A stretch of 64,000 nt of DNA. Origin: Albidovulum sp. (lineage in GTDB: Bacteria > Pseudomonadota > Alphaproteobacteria > Rhodobacterales > Rhodobacteraceae). Positions within the stretch are counted from its first letter, which is position 1. Each line of letters begins with the position of its first letter. Of the stretch, positions 38,177-49,225 are shown piece after piece. The translations under genes were made by a program, and so were the position numbers. The stretch is taken from NCBI GenBank assembly GCA_028823855.1, contig JAPPFL010000025.1:36910-100909 (forward strand). The letters are read 5' to 3'. Below the pieces are notes generated by a model. The model was given only the letters and a program-made list of their open reading frames with translations, ran no database searches and was not told the origin of the DNA.

Positions 38177-40186
38177 ATGACGGACCATCGCAAAGTCGTA
38201 ATTGACGGCCGGGAGACCGAAGTGGATTCCGGATTCACGCTTCTGCAGGCGTGCGAGCAGGCGGGTGTCGAAATTCCTCGGTTTTGCTATCACGAGCGAC
38301 TTTCAATCGCCGGCAATTGCCGCATGTGCCTGGTCGAAATCGTTGGAGGACCGCCCAAGCCGACCGCTTCATGCGCCTTTCAAGTCAGGGATCTACGTCC
38401 TGGCCGGGACGGGTCTCCGCCGCAGGTGCGCACAAACAGCCCTATGGTGAAAAAAGCGCGCGAGGGCGTTATGGAATTCCTGCTGATTAATCATCCGTTG
38501 GACTGCCCGATTTGCGACCAGGGAGGCGAATGCGACCTGCAGGATCAGGCGATGGCTTACGGAATCGATTTCAGCCGCTACCGCGAGCCGAAGCGGGCGG
38601 TCGAAGACTTGGATCTGGGACCGCTTGTGGAGACCCATATGACGCGGTGCATTTCATGCACGCGCTGCGTCCGGTTCACGACCGAGGTTGCGGGAATCGA
38701 TCAAATGGGTCAAACGGGCCGCGGAGAGAACGCGGAAATCACTAGCTATCTCAATTCCACTTTGAATTCGAATTTGCAGGGCAATATCATCGACCTGTGC
38801 CCGGTAGGCGCGCTGACATCGAAGCCTTACGCGTTCACGGCGAGGCCATGGGAACTTAGCAAAACCGAAACCATAGACGCCATGGATGCTTTGGGCTCTA
38901 ACATTAGAGTCGATGCGAAGGGTTCCTCCATCATGCGCATTCTTCCTCGCAATCACGACGGCGTGAATGAGGAATGGATTAGCGACAAAACGCGCTTTGT
39001 ATGGGACGGCCTTAGGAACCAGCGTCTAGACAGGCCTTTTGTCAGGAAGAATGGAAAATTGCGCTCCGCCACCTGGCCGGAAGCCTTGGGCGCCGCGGCC
39101 AAGGCGTTTTCTGAGGGGCATGTTGCCGCGATCGCCGGCGACCTCGCGCCTTTGGAAGCGCTGTATTCGCTTAAGAATCTTGTCGAAGCATGCGGAGGCC
39201 CGGTTGAATGCCGCGTTGACGGCGCGAAGCTGCCGTCCGGAAATAGGTCTGCTTACGTAGGGAACGCCTGCATCGAGGATGTGGGGCGAGCTGACAGGAT
39301 ATTGCTTGTAGGAACGAATCCGCGCGTCGAAGCTCCGGTTTTCAATGCGCGCATTCGAGGGGCGTGGCTTGCAGGCGCAGAGATTATTTTAATTGGCCAG
39401 GCAACTGATCTAACTTACGACTACGGACACGCCGGTACAGGTCGAGAGGCTCTTGAATACTTTGCGCGCGAGTCGCGCGAAGGGCCGGATTCAGAACGAA
39501 CCATGGTTATAGTTGGCCAAGGCGCGATCTGCGGCGATGACGGAGAGGCGGTGCTAGCCACGGCTATGCGTATCGCGAACCGGGGAATTGGAATGCTGGT
39601 CTTGCATACGGCTGCGAGCCGTGTCGGCGGCATGGACATCGGCTTCAATTGCGACGGCGGAATAGAGGCGGCGCTAGACGGCGCGGACGCGATTTACAAT
39701 CTCGGCGCGGACGAACTCGATATTCCCGACGGTCCGTTTGTCATCTACCAGGGAAGCCACGGGGACAGGGGCGCGAAAAGGGCGGACGTAATTCTCCCGG
39801 GGGCGGCGTACACCGAAGAAAACGGCATATTCGTGAATACGGAGGGTCGGCCCCAGCTCGCTGCGCGAGCCTCCTTTCCACCCGGCGAGTCGAAAGAGAA
39901 CTGGGCGATCATCAGAGCGTTTTCTGCGGCATTGGGCAAAGACCTTGACTTCAATACGTTGGCCCAGCTGCGGAGAGAGATCGCGGACAACTATCCGACG
40001 CTTGCAATTTTCGATAGAATTTCGGCCTGCGAGTGGCGACCGCTTCCCGAGGGTCGCCTGTCGAAAGGCGAATTCCGAACGAATATCGAGAACTTCTATC
40101 TAACTAATCCGATCGCCAGGGCTTCCTCGACAATGGCTAAGCTTGCGGAGGCGGGCGACGGTCGGGCAAGGGCCGCTGCCGAATGA
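38177..40186 (+). CDS. nuoG: NADH-quinone oxidoreductase subunit G
   Basis: The 669-residue 75-kDa subunit relays electrons from NuoF through several iron-sulfur clusters. An N-terminal 2Fe-2S ferredoxin domain ([18 protein letters not shown]) is followed by [18 protein letters not shown], a ferredoxin-like segment [10 protein letters not shown] and [13 protein letters not shown]. The C-terminal two thirds are a degenerate molybdopterin-oxidoreductase fold. It is the short alphaproteobacterial/mitochondrial form. Confidence 0.96.
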   Translation: MTDHRKVVIDGRETEVDSGFTLLQACEQAGVEIPRFCYHERLSIAGNCRMCLVEIVGGPPKPTASCAFQVRDLRPGRDGSPPQVRTNSPMVKKAREGVMEFLLINHPLDCPICDQGGECDLQDQAMAYGIDFSRYREPKRAVEDLDLGPLVETHMTRCISCTRCVRFTTEVAGIDQMGQTGRGENAEITSYLNSTLNSNLQGNIIDLCPVGALTSKPYAFTARPWELSKTETIDAMDALGSNIRVDAKGSSIMRILPRNHDGVNEEWISDKTRFVWDGLRNQRLDRPFVRKNGKLRSATWPEALGAAAKAFSEGHVAAIAGDLAPLEALYSLKNLVEACGGPVECRVDGAKLPSGNRSAYVGNACIEDVGRADRILLVGTNPRVEAPVFNARIRGAWLAGAEIILIGQATDLTYDYGHAGTGREALEYFARESREGPDSERTMVIVGQGAICGDDGEAVLATAMRIANRGIGMLVLHTAASRVGGMDIGFNCDGGIEAALDGADAIYNLGADELDIPDGPFVIYQGSHGDRGAKRADVILPGAAYTEENGIFVNTEGRPQLAARASFPPGESKENWAIIRAFSAALGKDLDFNTLAQLRREIADNYPTLAIFDRISACEWRPLPEGRLSKGEFRTNIENFYLTNPIARASSTMAKLAEAGDGRARAAAE

Positions 40187-40234
40187 ATCCGCGAATGGAT
40201 GGCGCAGGGCGCGATAAAATTTACGCGAGGTAAT

Positions 40235-41272
40235 GTGAGCGGTTTTTTCGACACGTCCGCGGGGATATTCATAATCATCCTCGCCCAGTGCCTGGCCATG
40301 ATCGCATTCGTCATGGTTTCGCTGCTATTTCTCGTTTACGGCGACCGCAAAATTTGGGCGGCTGTGCAGATGCGCCGAGGCCCGAACGTAGTTGGCGCGT
40401 TCGGGCTTCTACAATCGGTCGCCGACGCCCTAAAATTCGTTCTCAAGGAAATCGTGGTGCCAGCGGGTGCCGACCGGTCGGTTTTTCTTCTTGCTCCGCT
40501 GATTTCCTTCGTGCTCGCTATTACGGCCTGGGCGGCGATACCGATTTCCGACGGCTGGGCAATTGCAAACCTCAATGTCGGCATTCTTTTCATCTTCGCG
40601 ATTTCTTCGCTGGAAGTCTACGGAGTCATCATGGGCGGATGGGCTTCCAATTCCAAATACCCCTTTCTCGGGTCGCTGCGCTCGGCGGCGCAAATGATCT
40701 CGTACGAGGTGTCAATCGGATTCATAATTGTCGGAATTTTGATTTCGACCGGATCATTGAACCTAACTGAAATTGTAAGGGCGCAAGACGGGCCGTACGG
40801 GTTCTTCAGCTGGTATTGGCTACCTCACTTGCCCATGGCGCTATTGTTTTTCGTGTCCGCACTGGCGGAAACCAATCGTCCTCCCTTCGACCTTCCCGAA
40901 GCTGAGTCGGAGTTAGTCGCGGGCTATCAGGTGGAATATTCCTCTACGCCGTTTCTTCTGTACATGGCTGGTGAATATATTGCGATCTTTCTCATGTGCG
41001 CGCTAATGTCGCTCCTGTTTTTCGGCGGGTGGCTGTCGCCGATTCCCGGAATGCCGGACGGCGCGTTGTGGATGATAGGCAAAATGGGATTTTTCTTTTT
41101 CCTATTCGCCATGGTCAAAGCGGTGGTGCCGCGGTACCGGTACGACCAACTAATGCGCCTTGGATGGAAAGTCTTTTTGCCGCTGTCACTCGGATGGGTT
41201 GCCTTGACAGGCCTGTTTGCGCAATACGGCTGGTTCGGAGGCGCATACGTCCGCTGGACGATAGGAGGATAG
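40235..41272 (+). CDS. nuoH: NADH-quinone oxidoreductase subunit H
   Basis: A 345-residue membrane subunit with about eight helices that joins the quinone site to the proton channel. [20 protein letters not shown] and [20 protein letters not shown] are its hallmarks. I choose the GTG at 40235, with GAGGT just upstream and an N-terminus ([18 protein letters not shown]) that lines up with relatives. An ATG at 40199 adds 12 residues but lacks a ribosome binding site. Confidence 0.95.
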   Translation: MSGFFDTSAGIFIIILAQCLAMIAFVMVSLLFLVYGDRKIWAAVQMRRGPNVVGAFGLLQSVADALKFVLKEIVVPAGADRSVFLLAPLISFVLAITAWAAIPISDGWAIANLNVGILFIFAISSLEVYGVIMGGWASNSKYPFLGSLRSAAQMISYEVSIGFIIVGILISTGSLNLTEIVRAQDGPYGFFSWYWLPHLPMALLFFVSALAETNRPPFDLPEAESELVAGYQVEYSSTPFLLYMAGEYIAIFLMCALMSLLFFGGWLSPIPGMPDGALWMIGKMGFFFFLFAMVKAVVPRYRYDQLMRLGWKVFLPLSLGWVALTGLFAQYGWFGGAYVRWTIGG

Positions 41273-41276
41273 TAGA

Positions 41277-41774
41277 ATGGCAATCGAGTTCAGCGCCGGT
41301 CGCGCCGCCAAATACCTTGTTTTTTGGGATTTCCTGTCCGGATTCAAACTCGGGCTAAAATATTTTTTCGCTCCCAAGGCGACAGTGAACTATCCGCATG
41401 AAAAAGGATTTTTGTCGCCCAGGTTCCGCGGCGAGCATGCGCTAAGGCGGTATCCCAATGGCGAGGAGCGCTGCATAGCTTGCAAGCTTTGCGAGGCGAT
41501 CTGCCCGGCGCAGGCAATCACAATTGACGCCGAACCGAGAGAAGACGGATCGCGGCGAACAACGCGCTACGATATCGACATGACCAAGTGCATATATTGC
41601 GGCTTCTGCCAGGAGGCTTGCCCTGTAGACGCGATCGTAGAGGGGCCGAATTTTGAATTCGCGACCGAAACGAGAGAGGAATTGTTCTACGACAAGGAAA
41701 AGCTTTTGGCGAATGGAGACCGGTGGGAGGCCGAGATTGCGCGCAACATTGAAATCGATGCGCCATACCGCTAG
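41277..41774 (+). CDS. nuoI: NADH-quinone oxidoreductase subunit I
   Basis: The 165-residue subunit carries clusters N6a and N6b. The two cysteine motifs are [16 protein letters not shown] and [16 protein letters not shown]. The N-terminal amphipathic part packs against NuoH. GGAGG precedes the ATG closely. Confidence 0.97.
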   Translation: MAIEFSAGRAAKYLVFWDFLSGFKLGLKYFFAPKATVNYPHEKGFLSPRFRGEHALRRYPNGEERCIACKLCEAICPAQAITIDAEPREDGSRRTTRYDIDMTKCIYCGFCQEACPVDAIVEGPNFEFATETREELFYDKEKLLANGDRWEAEIARNIEIDAPYR

Positions 41775-41815
41775 TGCGCGGTATCGGCGGGAACTGCCAT
41801 AGGGACGCGGTTGCA

Positions 41816-42433
41816 ATGGGTATAGCAACACTCGCCTTTTACTTTTTCGGTATTTTGGCGGTCGGTTCCGGATTGTTCGTAGTAGTCGCGCGGAACCCGG
41901 TTCACGCCGTTCTCTGGCTCATACTGGCGTTTCTTTCTTCGGCTGGCTTGTTCATACTGCTCGGCGCCGAATTCGTAGCAATGCTATTGGTCATCGTTTA
42001 CGTCGGGGCGGTAGCGGTACTTTTCTTGTTCGTCGTGATGATGCTCGACGTCAATTTTGCCGAATTCAGGGCGGGAATGGCAAAATTCGTGCCGGTCGGA
42101 CTATTGATCGGCTTGGTGCTCCTGATGCTTCTCGGGCTGGTGTTCGGAGAATGGTCGCCGTCCGCGGTCGCGCCGTCGCTAAGGCAGGCGGAAGCTCCCG
42201 ACGTGGAAACGATGCAGAACACGCCGGCGCTGGGCAATCTGATCTACACAAAATACGTTTACCTGTTTCAGGCGGCCGGCCTGATTCTCCTTGTCGCTAT
42301 GATCGGAGCCATAATCCTGACGCATCGAAGGAGAGAGGGAATCAAGCGGCAGGATATCGTGGCGCAGATGCAGCGAGATCCGGCAAATTCCATTGAACTC
42401 AAGGATGTTGCTTCCGGGAGAGGGCTGCAATGA
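41816..42433 (+). CDS. nuoJ: NADH-quinone oxidoreductase subunit J
   Basis: A 205-residue membrane subunit with five helices. The third helix has [20 protein letters not shown], whose pi-bulge is known in the family. The stop overlaps the nuoK start (ATGA at 42430-42433). The ATG at 41816 is preferred to a start at 41774 that would overlap the nuoI stop without a conserved extension. Confidence 0.94.
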   Translation: MGIATLAFYFFGILAVGSGLFVVVARNPVHAVLWLILAFLSSAGLFILLGAEFVAMLLVIVYVGAVAVLFLFVVMMLDVNFAEFRAGMAKFVPVGLLIGLVLLMLLGLVFGEWSPSAVAPSLRQAEAPDVETMQNTPALGNLIYTKYVYLFQAAGLILLVAMIGAIILTHRRREGIKRQDIVAQMQRDPANSIELKDVASGRGLQ

Positions 42434-42735
42434 TCGGGCTCGAACACTATCTCGCGGTAGCCGCCGCCCTGTTTGTTACAGGAGTATTCGGAATATTCCT
42501 CAATAGGAAAAATATCATAGTAATCCTTATGTCGATCGAACTGATGCTTCTTGCCGTCAACATCAATCTAGTGGCTTTTTCGGTCCATCTCGGCGACTTG
42601 GTGGGCCAGGTTTTCACGCTTTTCGTACTTACCGTTGCAGCCGCCGAAGCCGCGATCGGATTGGCCATACTGGTTTGCTTCTTCCGCAATCGCGGTTCCA
42701 TCGCCGTGTACGACGTGAACTTAATGAAGGGCTGA
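42430..42735 (+). CDS. nuoK: NADH-quinone oxidoreductase subunit K
   Basis: A 101-residue subunit with three membrane helices. The conserved glutamates of the proton path sit in [13 protein letters not shown] and [13 protein letters not shown]. It is translationally coupled to nuoJ. Confidence 0.96.
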   Translation: MIGLEHYLAVAAALFVTGVFGIFLNRKNIIVILMSIELMLLAVNINLVAFSVHLGDLVGQVFTLFVLTVAAAEAAIGLAILVCFFRNRGSIAVYDVNLMKG

Positions 42736-42742
42736 CGCGCCG

Positions 42743-44704
42743 ATGGAACAAATTGTACTATTTGCGCCGCTGGCCGGCGCGATAATTTGCGGATTCGGTT
42801 ACAGGCTCGTCGGCGAGCGGATGGCTTTGATCATTGCGACCGGACTGGTGTTCCTGGCGGCGGCGATTAGCTGGTACATTTTTTTCACTTTCGACGGCGA
42901 GTCGAAGAAAATCCCGATAATCCGATTCATCGACAGCGGGTCTCTTGCGGCTAGCTGGTCGATCATGCTGGATCGGCTGACCGCGGTCATGCTGGTAGTC
43001 GTAACGACGGTTTCGGCGCTCGTCCACCTTTACAGCTTCGGCTACATGCACGAAGACCCGCAGTGGAAGAAGACGGAAATTTACAAGCCGCGGTTTTTCG
43101 GGTACCTTTCCTTTTTTACGTTCGCGATGCTTTCGCTCGTTTCGGCGGACAATCTCGTCCAGCTGTTCTTCGGTTGGGAAGGCGTCGGTGTTGCTTCCTA
43201 CCTTTTGATCGGCTTCTACTACAGGAAGCCCACGGCCAATGCCGCAGCGATAAAGGCGTTTATCGTCAACCGGGTTGGAGATTTCGGACTGGCTCTGGGC
43301 GTTTTTGCGCTATTTTTCCTTACGGATTCGATCCAGTACGAAGTCATTTTCGCGCAAGCGCCGGAATTGGCGGATTCGCGCGTCGCGTTTCTTTGGACCG
43401 AATTCAACGCCGCCGAGCTAACGGCGCTTCTGCTGTTCGTCGGCGCCATGGGCAAGTCCGCGCAGCTCTTTCTCCATACTTGGCTTCCCGACGCGATGGA
43501 GGGCCCGACGCCTGTATCAGCCCTGATTCACGCGGCGACAATGGTCACCGCCGGTGTCTTCCTCGTGTGCCGCATGTCGCCATTGTTCGAATACGCGCCG
43601 TTTGCTCTTTCGGCGGTCGCCGTAATCGGCGCCGCGACTGCGTTTTTCGCCGCGACCGTCGGTCTTGTACAGAACGACATCAAGCGGGTCATCGCCTATT
43701 CAACCTGCTCCCAGCTTGGATACATGTTCGTGGCTGCGGGCGTGGGAGTCTACCAGGTGGCCATGTTCCATCTCTTTACTCACGCATTCTTCAAGGCTCT
43801 TCTTTTCCTAGGCGCCGGTTCGGTAATCCACGCGATGCACCATGAACAGGACATGCGGAAATATGGCGGATTGAGGAAAAGCATTCCATGGACCTTCTGG
43901 GGAATGATGATCGGAACGCTCGCGATTACGGGAGTCGGGGTACCACTGACCCATTTCGGCTTTGCGGGCTTCCTGTCCAAGGATGCAATCATCGAATCCG
44001 CATTCGCGGCGGGCACAGACGTGAGCGAATTCGCGTTCTGGCTGCTAGTTGTTTCAGCCATAATGACCAGCTTCTATTCGTGGAGGCTCATGTTCCTGAC
44101 CTTTTTCGGCGAGCCTCGAGGACAGGATGGCTCCAGCGCTCACGAATCGCCATGGACAATGATCGTTCCGCTAGCGGTGCTTTCAGCGGGATCCGTCGCG
44201 GCCGGGATGATCTGGTACGAAGATTTCTTCGGGCATCATTCGCTGGAGTATTTTGGCTCTTCCGTGCATGCGGCACCGGGTAATCATGTCATTAGCGACG
44301 CCCACAATGTCGCCGCGTGGGTCAAGGCGTCGCCCTTCGTTGCGATGGTGGTCGGGTTAGCGGCGGCTTGGCTGTTCTATGTCCGCAATCGGTCGATTCC
44401 GGAGCGGTTGGCCGCGACGCACCGACCGCTGTACCTATTCCTCTACAACAAGTGGTATTTCGACGAGGCGTTCGATTTCCTTTTCGTGCGTCCGGCGAAA
44501 TGGCTGGGCAGATTTCTCTGGAAGAAAGGCGACGGCACCGTGATTGACGGCGCGATCAACGGCGTGACGATGGCCGTCATTCCATACTTTACTCGTTTGG
44601 CCGGGCGCGCGCAGTCCGGGACGATCTACCAATACGCATTCGTCATGGTCATTGGCCTGGCGCTGATACTGGCCGCGATTTCCGTAGCGAGCGGCGGCGG
44701 CTGA
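42743..44704 (+). CDS. nuoL: NADH-quinone oxidoreductase subunit L
   Basis: A 653-residue antiporter-like subunit, the distal proton pump module. [19 protein letters not shown] and [20 protein letters not shown] are family signatures. The long C-terminal part includes the lateral helix region. The stop and the nuoM start share one base (TGATG at 44702-44706). Confidence 0.97.
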   Translation: MEQIVLFAPLAGAIICGFGYRLVGERMALIIATGLVFLAAAISWYIFFTFDGESKKIPIIRFIDSGSLAASWSIMLDRLTAVMLVVVTTVSALVHLYSFGYMHEDPQWKKTEIYKPRFFGYLSFFTFAMLSLVSADNLVQLFFGWEGVGVASYLLIGFYYRKPTANAAAIKAFIVNRVGDFGLALGVFALFFLTDSIQYEVIFAQAPELADSRVAFLWTEFNAAELTALLLFVGAMGKSAQLFLHTWLPDAMEGPTPVSALIHAATMVTAGVFLVCRMSPLFEYAPFALSAVAVIGAATAFFAATVGLVQNDIKRVIAYSTCSQLGYMFVAAGVGVYQVAMFHLFTHAFFKALLFLGAGSVIHAMHHEQDMRKYGGLRKSIPWTFWGMMIGTLAITGVGVPLTHFGFAGFLSKDAIIESAFAAGTDVSEFAFWLLVVSAIMTSFYSWRLMFLTFFGEPRGQDGSSAHESPWTMIVPLAVLSAGSVAAGMIWYEDFFGHHSLEYFGSSVHAAPGNHVISDAHNVAAWVKASPFVAMVVGLAAAWLFYVRNRSIPERLAATHRPLYLFLYNKWYFDEAFDFLFVRPAKWLGRFLWKKGDGTVIDGAINGVTMAVIPYFTRLAGRAQSGTIYQYAFVMVIGLALILAAISVASGGG

Positions 44705-46236
44705 TGAACAATCTCCTGTCCATCGTCGTATTCACGCCGCTGATCGCCGCGCTCATCATGGCCGCGTTCGTTCGCGGCGAGGATGAAGCCGCGACTCTTA
44801 ATGTCAAACGCCTGGCCTTTGTCGCGTCGGCGGCGACATTCGTAGCTTCGATTTTCGTCTACGCGGGATTCGATCCTTCGAACACCGGCTTCCAATTCGT
44901 GGAAGAGCGTTCCTGGCTTCCGGGACTAAAGTACAAAATGGGCGTGGACGGCATCAGCGTCCTGTTCGTGCTGCTGACGACGTTTCTCATGCCCGTCACG
45001 ATGCTTGCCTGCTGGAACGTTACGCATCGCGTAAAAGAATTCATGATCGCGTTCCTGGTACTCGAGACATTCATGGTAGGCGTTTTCTGCGCGCTTGATC
45101 TAGTCCTCTTTTACTTGTTTTTCGAAGCGGGTCTCATACCCATGTTTCTTATAATTGGGATATGGGGCGGCAAGGAACGAATCTACGCGTCGTTCAAGTT
45201 CTTCCTGTATACTCTGCTCGGCTCAATCTTGATGCTCGTGGCAATGATCTTTCTCTGGCTGGACGCCGGAACGACGGACATTGTCGAATTGCTCAGGCAT
45301 CCCGTGGCGCACAACGAAATTTCGTTTTTGGGATGGCGGATCGTCGGCGGCGTGCAGACGCTTCTCTGGCTGGCGTTTTTCGCGTCTTTCGCCGTAAAGC
45401 TACCGATGTGGCCCGTGCATACCTGGCTGCCCGACGCGCACGTTCAGGCTCCGACCGGCGGTTCAGTAATTCTTGCGGCGATTCTTCTTAAAATGGGAGG
45501 ATACGGGTTTCTCCGCTTTAGCTTGCCGATGTTTCCCGTGGCGTCGGACATTCTCGCCCCGTTTGTAATGTGGTTAAGCGTCATAGCGATCATCTATACA
45601 TCGCTGGTTGCGATGATGCAGGAGGACATGAAAAAGCTGATCGCATATTCCTCCGTCGCACATATGGGCTTTGTGACCATCGGAATTTTCACCGCGAATC
45701 GGCAGGGAATCGACGGCGCCATATTCCAAATGCTTTCGCACGGATTCATTTCCGGCGCCCTGTTTCTTTGCGTCGGCGTGGTCTACGACAGAATGCATAC
45801 TCGCAGCATCGACGCATATGGCGGGCTTGTCGTGCGGATGCCCGCCTACGCGCTCGTCTTCATGATATTTACTCTGGCAAATGTGGGCCTGCCCGGAACT
45901 AGCGGCTTCGTCGGAGAATTTCTAACGCTGGCCGGCGCCTTTCAGAGAAACACGTGGGTCGCATTTTTTGCGGCCACGGGCGTCGTCCTATCGGCGGCGT
46001 ATGCACTTTGGCTTTTCCGCCGGGTGGTTTTCGGCGAACTTGTCAAGGATGCCTTGAAAGCCATCGGCGACATGGATCGGCGAGAGAAGTGGGTATTCGC
46101 GCCGCTAGTAGGGATGGTGCTGATTCTCGGCGTGTATCCCAGCTTGGCGACCGACATAATCGGTCCCTCGGTTCAGCAGCTGGTTGAAAAAGTGGCTGAG
46201 AGCCCCGGCATGGCCGAACGACTCGCCGGAGATTGA
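44704..46236 (+). CDS. nuoM: NADH-quinone oxidoreductase subunit M
   Basis: A 510-residue antiporter-like proton-pumping subunit with about 14 helices. [20 protein letters not shown] and [20 protein letters not shown] are diagnostic; the first contains the key glutamate of the channel. Confidence 0.97.
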   Translation: MNNLLSIVVFTPLIAALIMAAFVRGEDEAATLNVKRLAFVASAATFVASIFVYAGFDPSNTGFQFVEERSWLPGLKYKMGVDGISVLFVLLTTFLMPVTMLACWNVTHRVKEFMIAFLVLETFMVGVFCALDLVLFYLFFEAGLIPMFLIIGIWGGKERIYASFKFFLYTLLGSILMLVAMIFLWLDAGTTDIVELLRHPVAHNEISFLGWRIVGGVQTLLWLAFFASFAVKLPMWPVHTWLPDAHVQAPTGGSVILAAILLKMGGYGFLRFSLPMFPVASDILAPFVMWLSVIAIIYTSLVAMMQEDMKKLIAYSSVAHMGFVTIGIFTANRQGIDGAIFQMLSHGFISGALFLCVGVVYDRMHTRSIDAYGGLVVRMPAYALVFMIFTLANVGLPGTSGFVGEFLTLAGAFQRNTWVAFFAATGVVLSAAYALWLFRRVVFGELVKDALKAIGDMDRREKWVFAPLVGMVLILGVYPSLATDIIGPSVQQLVEKVAESPGMAERLAGD

Positions 46237-46240
46237 GCGG

Positions 46241-47689
46241 ATGAGCGCATTTTCGGAAACATATTCGGCCGCCGCACTTCCCGAAATCATTCTGGCGGCC
46301 TACGCGATGGCCGCGTTGATGTGGGGCGTTTTCTCCAAGCGCGAAGGCGCGGACTCGGGCGTTTTCTGGGCGACGGCTCTTGTGCTTCTCGGTTTGGGAG
46401 CGTGGCTTGCGGTGGCGCCGCCGGGGTCTCGCTCCGCATTCGGCGGCCTATTCGTCGACGATGGAATATCGAGATTTGCCAAGGTTCTGATGCTTGTTTC
46501 CTCAGCCCTCGTCCTTTTGCTAAGCCACGACTTCTTCCGTCGAGAGCGGCAGCTGAAGTACGAATTTCCCGTTCTCATCGCATTTTCGGTTGTGGGAATG
46601 ATGACGATGGTTTCCGCTGGAGACCTCATGGCGATGTACATGGGCATCGAACTGCAGTCGCTTTCGCTGTATGTGCTTGCGGCGTTCCATCGCGACAGCG
46701 CAAGGTCTTCCGAGGCAGGCCTCAAGTATTTCGTTCTAGGCGCGTTGTCGTCGGGTCTGCTTCTTTACGGCGCCTCGCTCGCCTACGGCTACGCGGGAAC
46801 GACGAATTTCGCGGGCATATCTTACGCGATCGAGACGGGCGGCGTGTCTTTGGGCATGCTGTTCGCATTGGCATTTATGGCCGCAGGCCTGGCGTTCAAG
46901 GTATCGGCCGCTCCGTTTCACATGTGGACTCCCGATGTCTACGAAGGATCGCCGACGCCCGCCACCGCCTTTTTTGCGACGGCGCCTAAAGTTGCCGCGA
47001 TCGTGCTGTTTGCAAGGCTCGTTCTGGAAGCATTCGGCGAGGCTTCGAGCGAATGGCGGCAAATCTTGGTATTTCTTTCGGTCGCATCGATGTTCATCGG
47101 AGCGATCGCTGCCATCGGCCAACGGGACATTAAGCGTCTGATGGCCTATTCCTCGATTTCGCACATGGGCTTCGCGCTTATGGGCATATGCGCCGGCACC
47201 CAGCAGGGGGTGGAGGCCATGCTTCTTTATGTAGCCATATATTTGACTATGAACATTGGAACATTCGCCTTCATCATGTCCATGCGGCGGAACGGCAGCC
47301 CCGTTACCGATATCGGCGCTCTTAACTTGTACTCCCGGCAGTCTCCTCTTCGCGCGCTCGCGCTTCTGTTGCTGCTGTTTTCGCTGGCGGGCATCGTTCC
47401 TCTCGTTGGATTTTTCGCGAAATTTTATGTTTTTAAGGCCGCTCTCGAGGCGGACATGATTTGGCTTGTAGTTGCCGGCGGCATTGCATCCGTTATCGGC
47501 GCATTCTATTATTTGCGCATCGTCTATTATATGTATTTCGGCACGGAGCAGGAGCCTCTCGATACGGACTTTCCTAGTTTCGGAACGGCTGCGCTCGTCG
47601 CTTCCGCCGCATTGATGCTCGTCGGCGTCGTGAATCTATTCGGCGTTCCGGACATCGCCGAAGCCGCGTCCTCAGCATTGTTTAATTGA
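46241..47689 (+). CDS. nuoN: NADH-quinone oxidoreductase subunit N
   Basis: A 482-residue antiporter-like subunit. [20 protein letters not shown] and [20 protein letters not shown] identify it. The ATG at 46241 comes five bases after the nuoM stop. The longer frame from 46184 overlaps nuoM and is not supported. It ends the complex I block, and birA begins without a gap. Confidence 0.96.
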   Translation: MSAFSETYSAAALPEIILAAYAMAALMWGVFSKREGADSGVFWATALVLLGLGAWLAVAPPGSRSAFGGLFVDDGISRFAKVLMLVSSALVLLLSHDFFRRERQLKYEFPVLIAFSVVGMMTMVSAGDLMAMYMGIELQSLSLYVLAAFHRDSARSSEAGLKYFVLGALSSGLLLYGASLAYGYAGTTNFAGISYAIETGGVSLGMLFALAFMAAGLAFKVSAAPFHMWTPDVYEGSPTPATAFFATAPKVAAIVLFARLVLEAFGEASSEWRQILVFLSVASMFIGAIAAIGQRDIKRLMAYSSISHMGFALMGICAGTQQGVEAMLLYVAIYLTMNIGTFAFIMSMRRNGSPVTDIGALNLYSRQSPLRALALLLLLFSLAGIVPLVGFFAKFYVFKAALEADMIWLVVAGGIASVIGAFYYLRIVYYMYFGTEQEPLDTDFPSFGTAALVASAALMLVGVVNLFGVPDIAEAASSALFN

Positions 47690-48439
47690 ATGGCGCGCTG
47701 GCCGGATGGCTATGCTGTCCGCATGCTCGGGAGCGTGGACAGCACGAACAGCGAGGCGGCGCGTATCCAAAGAAATCTCGAAGCTCCGACTTGGATTGTC
47801 GCCGGCATGCAGACGGCCGGCCGAGGAAGGCGAAATCGGTTCTGGCATTCGCATTCCGGCAATTTATTTGCGACGCTGGCGATGCGTGCGCGCGGTTCCC
47901 CAGGAAATGTCGCTCTTCGATCATTCGTCGCCGCTTTGGCTCTCCGTGATGCCAGCAAAGCGTTGGCGCCCGGCGCGGACATCTTTTCCATTAAATGGCC
48001 GAACGACTTGCTTGCGGGGAACCGGAAGTTCGCGGGAATACTGCTCGAGTGCGATTCCGGCGAAAATGTCGGCTGCTTCGTACGAATCGGCTTCGGCGTG
48101 AACATCGCCAGCGCGCCCGGTCTCGAGCCTTCCGAGGCCGATGCCTTCAAGGCAACGAGCTTTTTTGATGCCACGGGCATATATGCGCGGCCTGAAGACT
48201 ATCTTAGCGAGCTCGCGGCGGCGTACGCCGAAAGGGAATCGCAGTTTCAGAAGGCGGGTTTCGAGTCAATTCGCAAAGATTGGCTAATGCATGCGGCCAG
48301 GCTAGGGGAGACTGTCCGCGTCAACCTTCCGACCGAATCATTCAGCGGAGTTTTCGAAAGCATTGACGATGCCGGGCGAGCTGTGATCGACGCTGCGCGA
48401 GGTCGGCGGCTTGTAGCGGCTGCGGACATATTTTTCTGA
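47690..48439 (+). CDS. birA: Biotin-[acetyl-CoA-carboxylase] ligase
   Basis: A 249-residue class I biotin protein ligase without the N-terminal DNA-binding domain, so it is not expected to repress biotin genes. The biotinyl-AMP loop is AGRGRRNRFW and KWPNDLLAGNRKFAGILLE lies in the active site. It attaches biotin to carboxylases such as the methylcrotonyl-CoA carboxylase alpha subunit encoded at 12970-14937. Its ATG follows the nuoN TGA directly. Confidence 0.92.
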   Translation: MARWPDGYAVRMLGSVDSTNSEAARIQRNLEAPTWIVAGMQTAGRGRRNRFWHSHSGNLFATLAMRARGSPGNVALRSFVAALALRDASKALAPGADIFSIKWPNDLLAGNRKFAGILLECDSGENVGCFVRIGFGVNIASAPGLEPSEADAFKATSFFDATGIYARPEDYLSELAAAYAERESQFQKAGFESIRKDWLMHAARLGETVRVNLPTESFSGVFESIDDAGRAVIDAARGRRLVAAADIFF

Positions 48440-48452
48440 AGGGGACGACCGT

Positions 48453-49223
48453 ATGCAATTGGCGATAGACGTTGGCAACACCAATACGGTTTTCGCGGTA
48501 GTTGACGAACGGGACATAGTTTGCAAGTGGCGCTGCGCGACTGACAGCGACAGGACCGGAGACGAATATTTTGTCTGGCTTTCGGCTCTTATGCGCAGCG
48601 CAAAGATCGAAGCCGAGATTTCGGACGTAGTCGTCGCTTCGGTCGTGCCTCGAGTCGTGTTCAATCTCCGTCAGCTTTGCGAACGCTATTTCAATTGCCA
48701 TCCGCTGGTCGTAGGCACTTCGCAATGCCGCATTCCCGTTCCGGCGAGGGTCGATGAAGGAACTCAAGTTGGAGCAGACAGGCTCGTCAATTCCGCCGCC
48801 GCGTTCGATCTCTACGGCGGAGATTTGATCGTGGTGGATTTTGGAACTGCTACGACTTTCGACGTAGTAGACAGCGACGGTGCATACATCGGGGGTGCGA
48901 TCGCTCCGGGAATAGATCTTTCGCTGAAGGCGCTCCACGGAGCCGCGGCGGCTCTGCCGCATGTCGATATCGCCAGGCCGGACAGAGTCATTGGCACCAA
49001 TACTCAAGACTGCATGCATTCGGGGGTCTACTGGGGCTACGTTGGGCTCATACAGGGCGTTTGCAGTCGGATCCGAGGTGAGCGGGGGCGAGAAATGACC
49101 GCTATAGGCACGGGCGGCCTCGCGGACTTTTTTGCCGCTCAGTCCGGCCTTTTCAACCACGTTAACTTGGATCTGACGATTCACGGTCTTGCCGTTGTTC
49201 TCGCGGCGAACAGGAGTCTCTAG
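48453..49223 (+). CDS. coaX: Type III pantothenate kinase
   Basis: The 256-residue kinase starts coenzyme A synthesis by phosphorylating pantothenate. The N-terminal phosphate loop is AIDVGNTNTVFAV, the second is VVDFGTATTFDVV, and GGAIAPGIDLSLKAL follows. AAGGGGA precedes the ATG. The order nuoN-birA-coaX-rnj is conserved in alphaproteobacteria. Confidence 0.94.
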   Translation: MQLAIDVGNTNTVFAVVDERDIVCKWRCATDSDRTGDEYFVWLSALMRSAKIEAEISDVVVASVVPRVVFNLRQLCERYFNCHPLVVGTSQCRIPVPARVDEGTQVGADRLVNSAAAFDLYGGDLIVVDFGTATTFDVVDSDGAYIGGAIAPGIDLSLKALHGAAAALPHVDIARPDRVIGTNTQDCMHSGVYWGYVGLIQGVCSRIRGERGREMTAIGTGGLADFFAAQSGLFNHVNLDLTIHGLAVVLAANRSL

Positions 49224-49225
49224 GA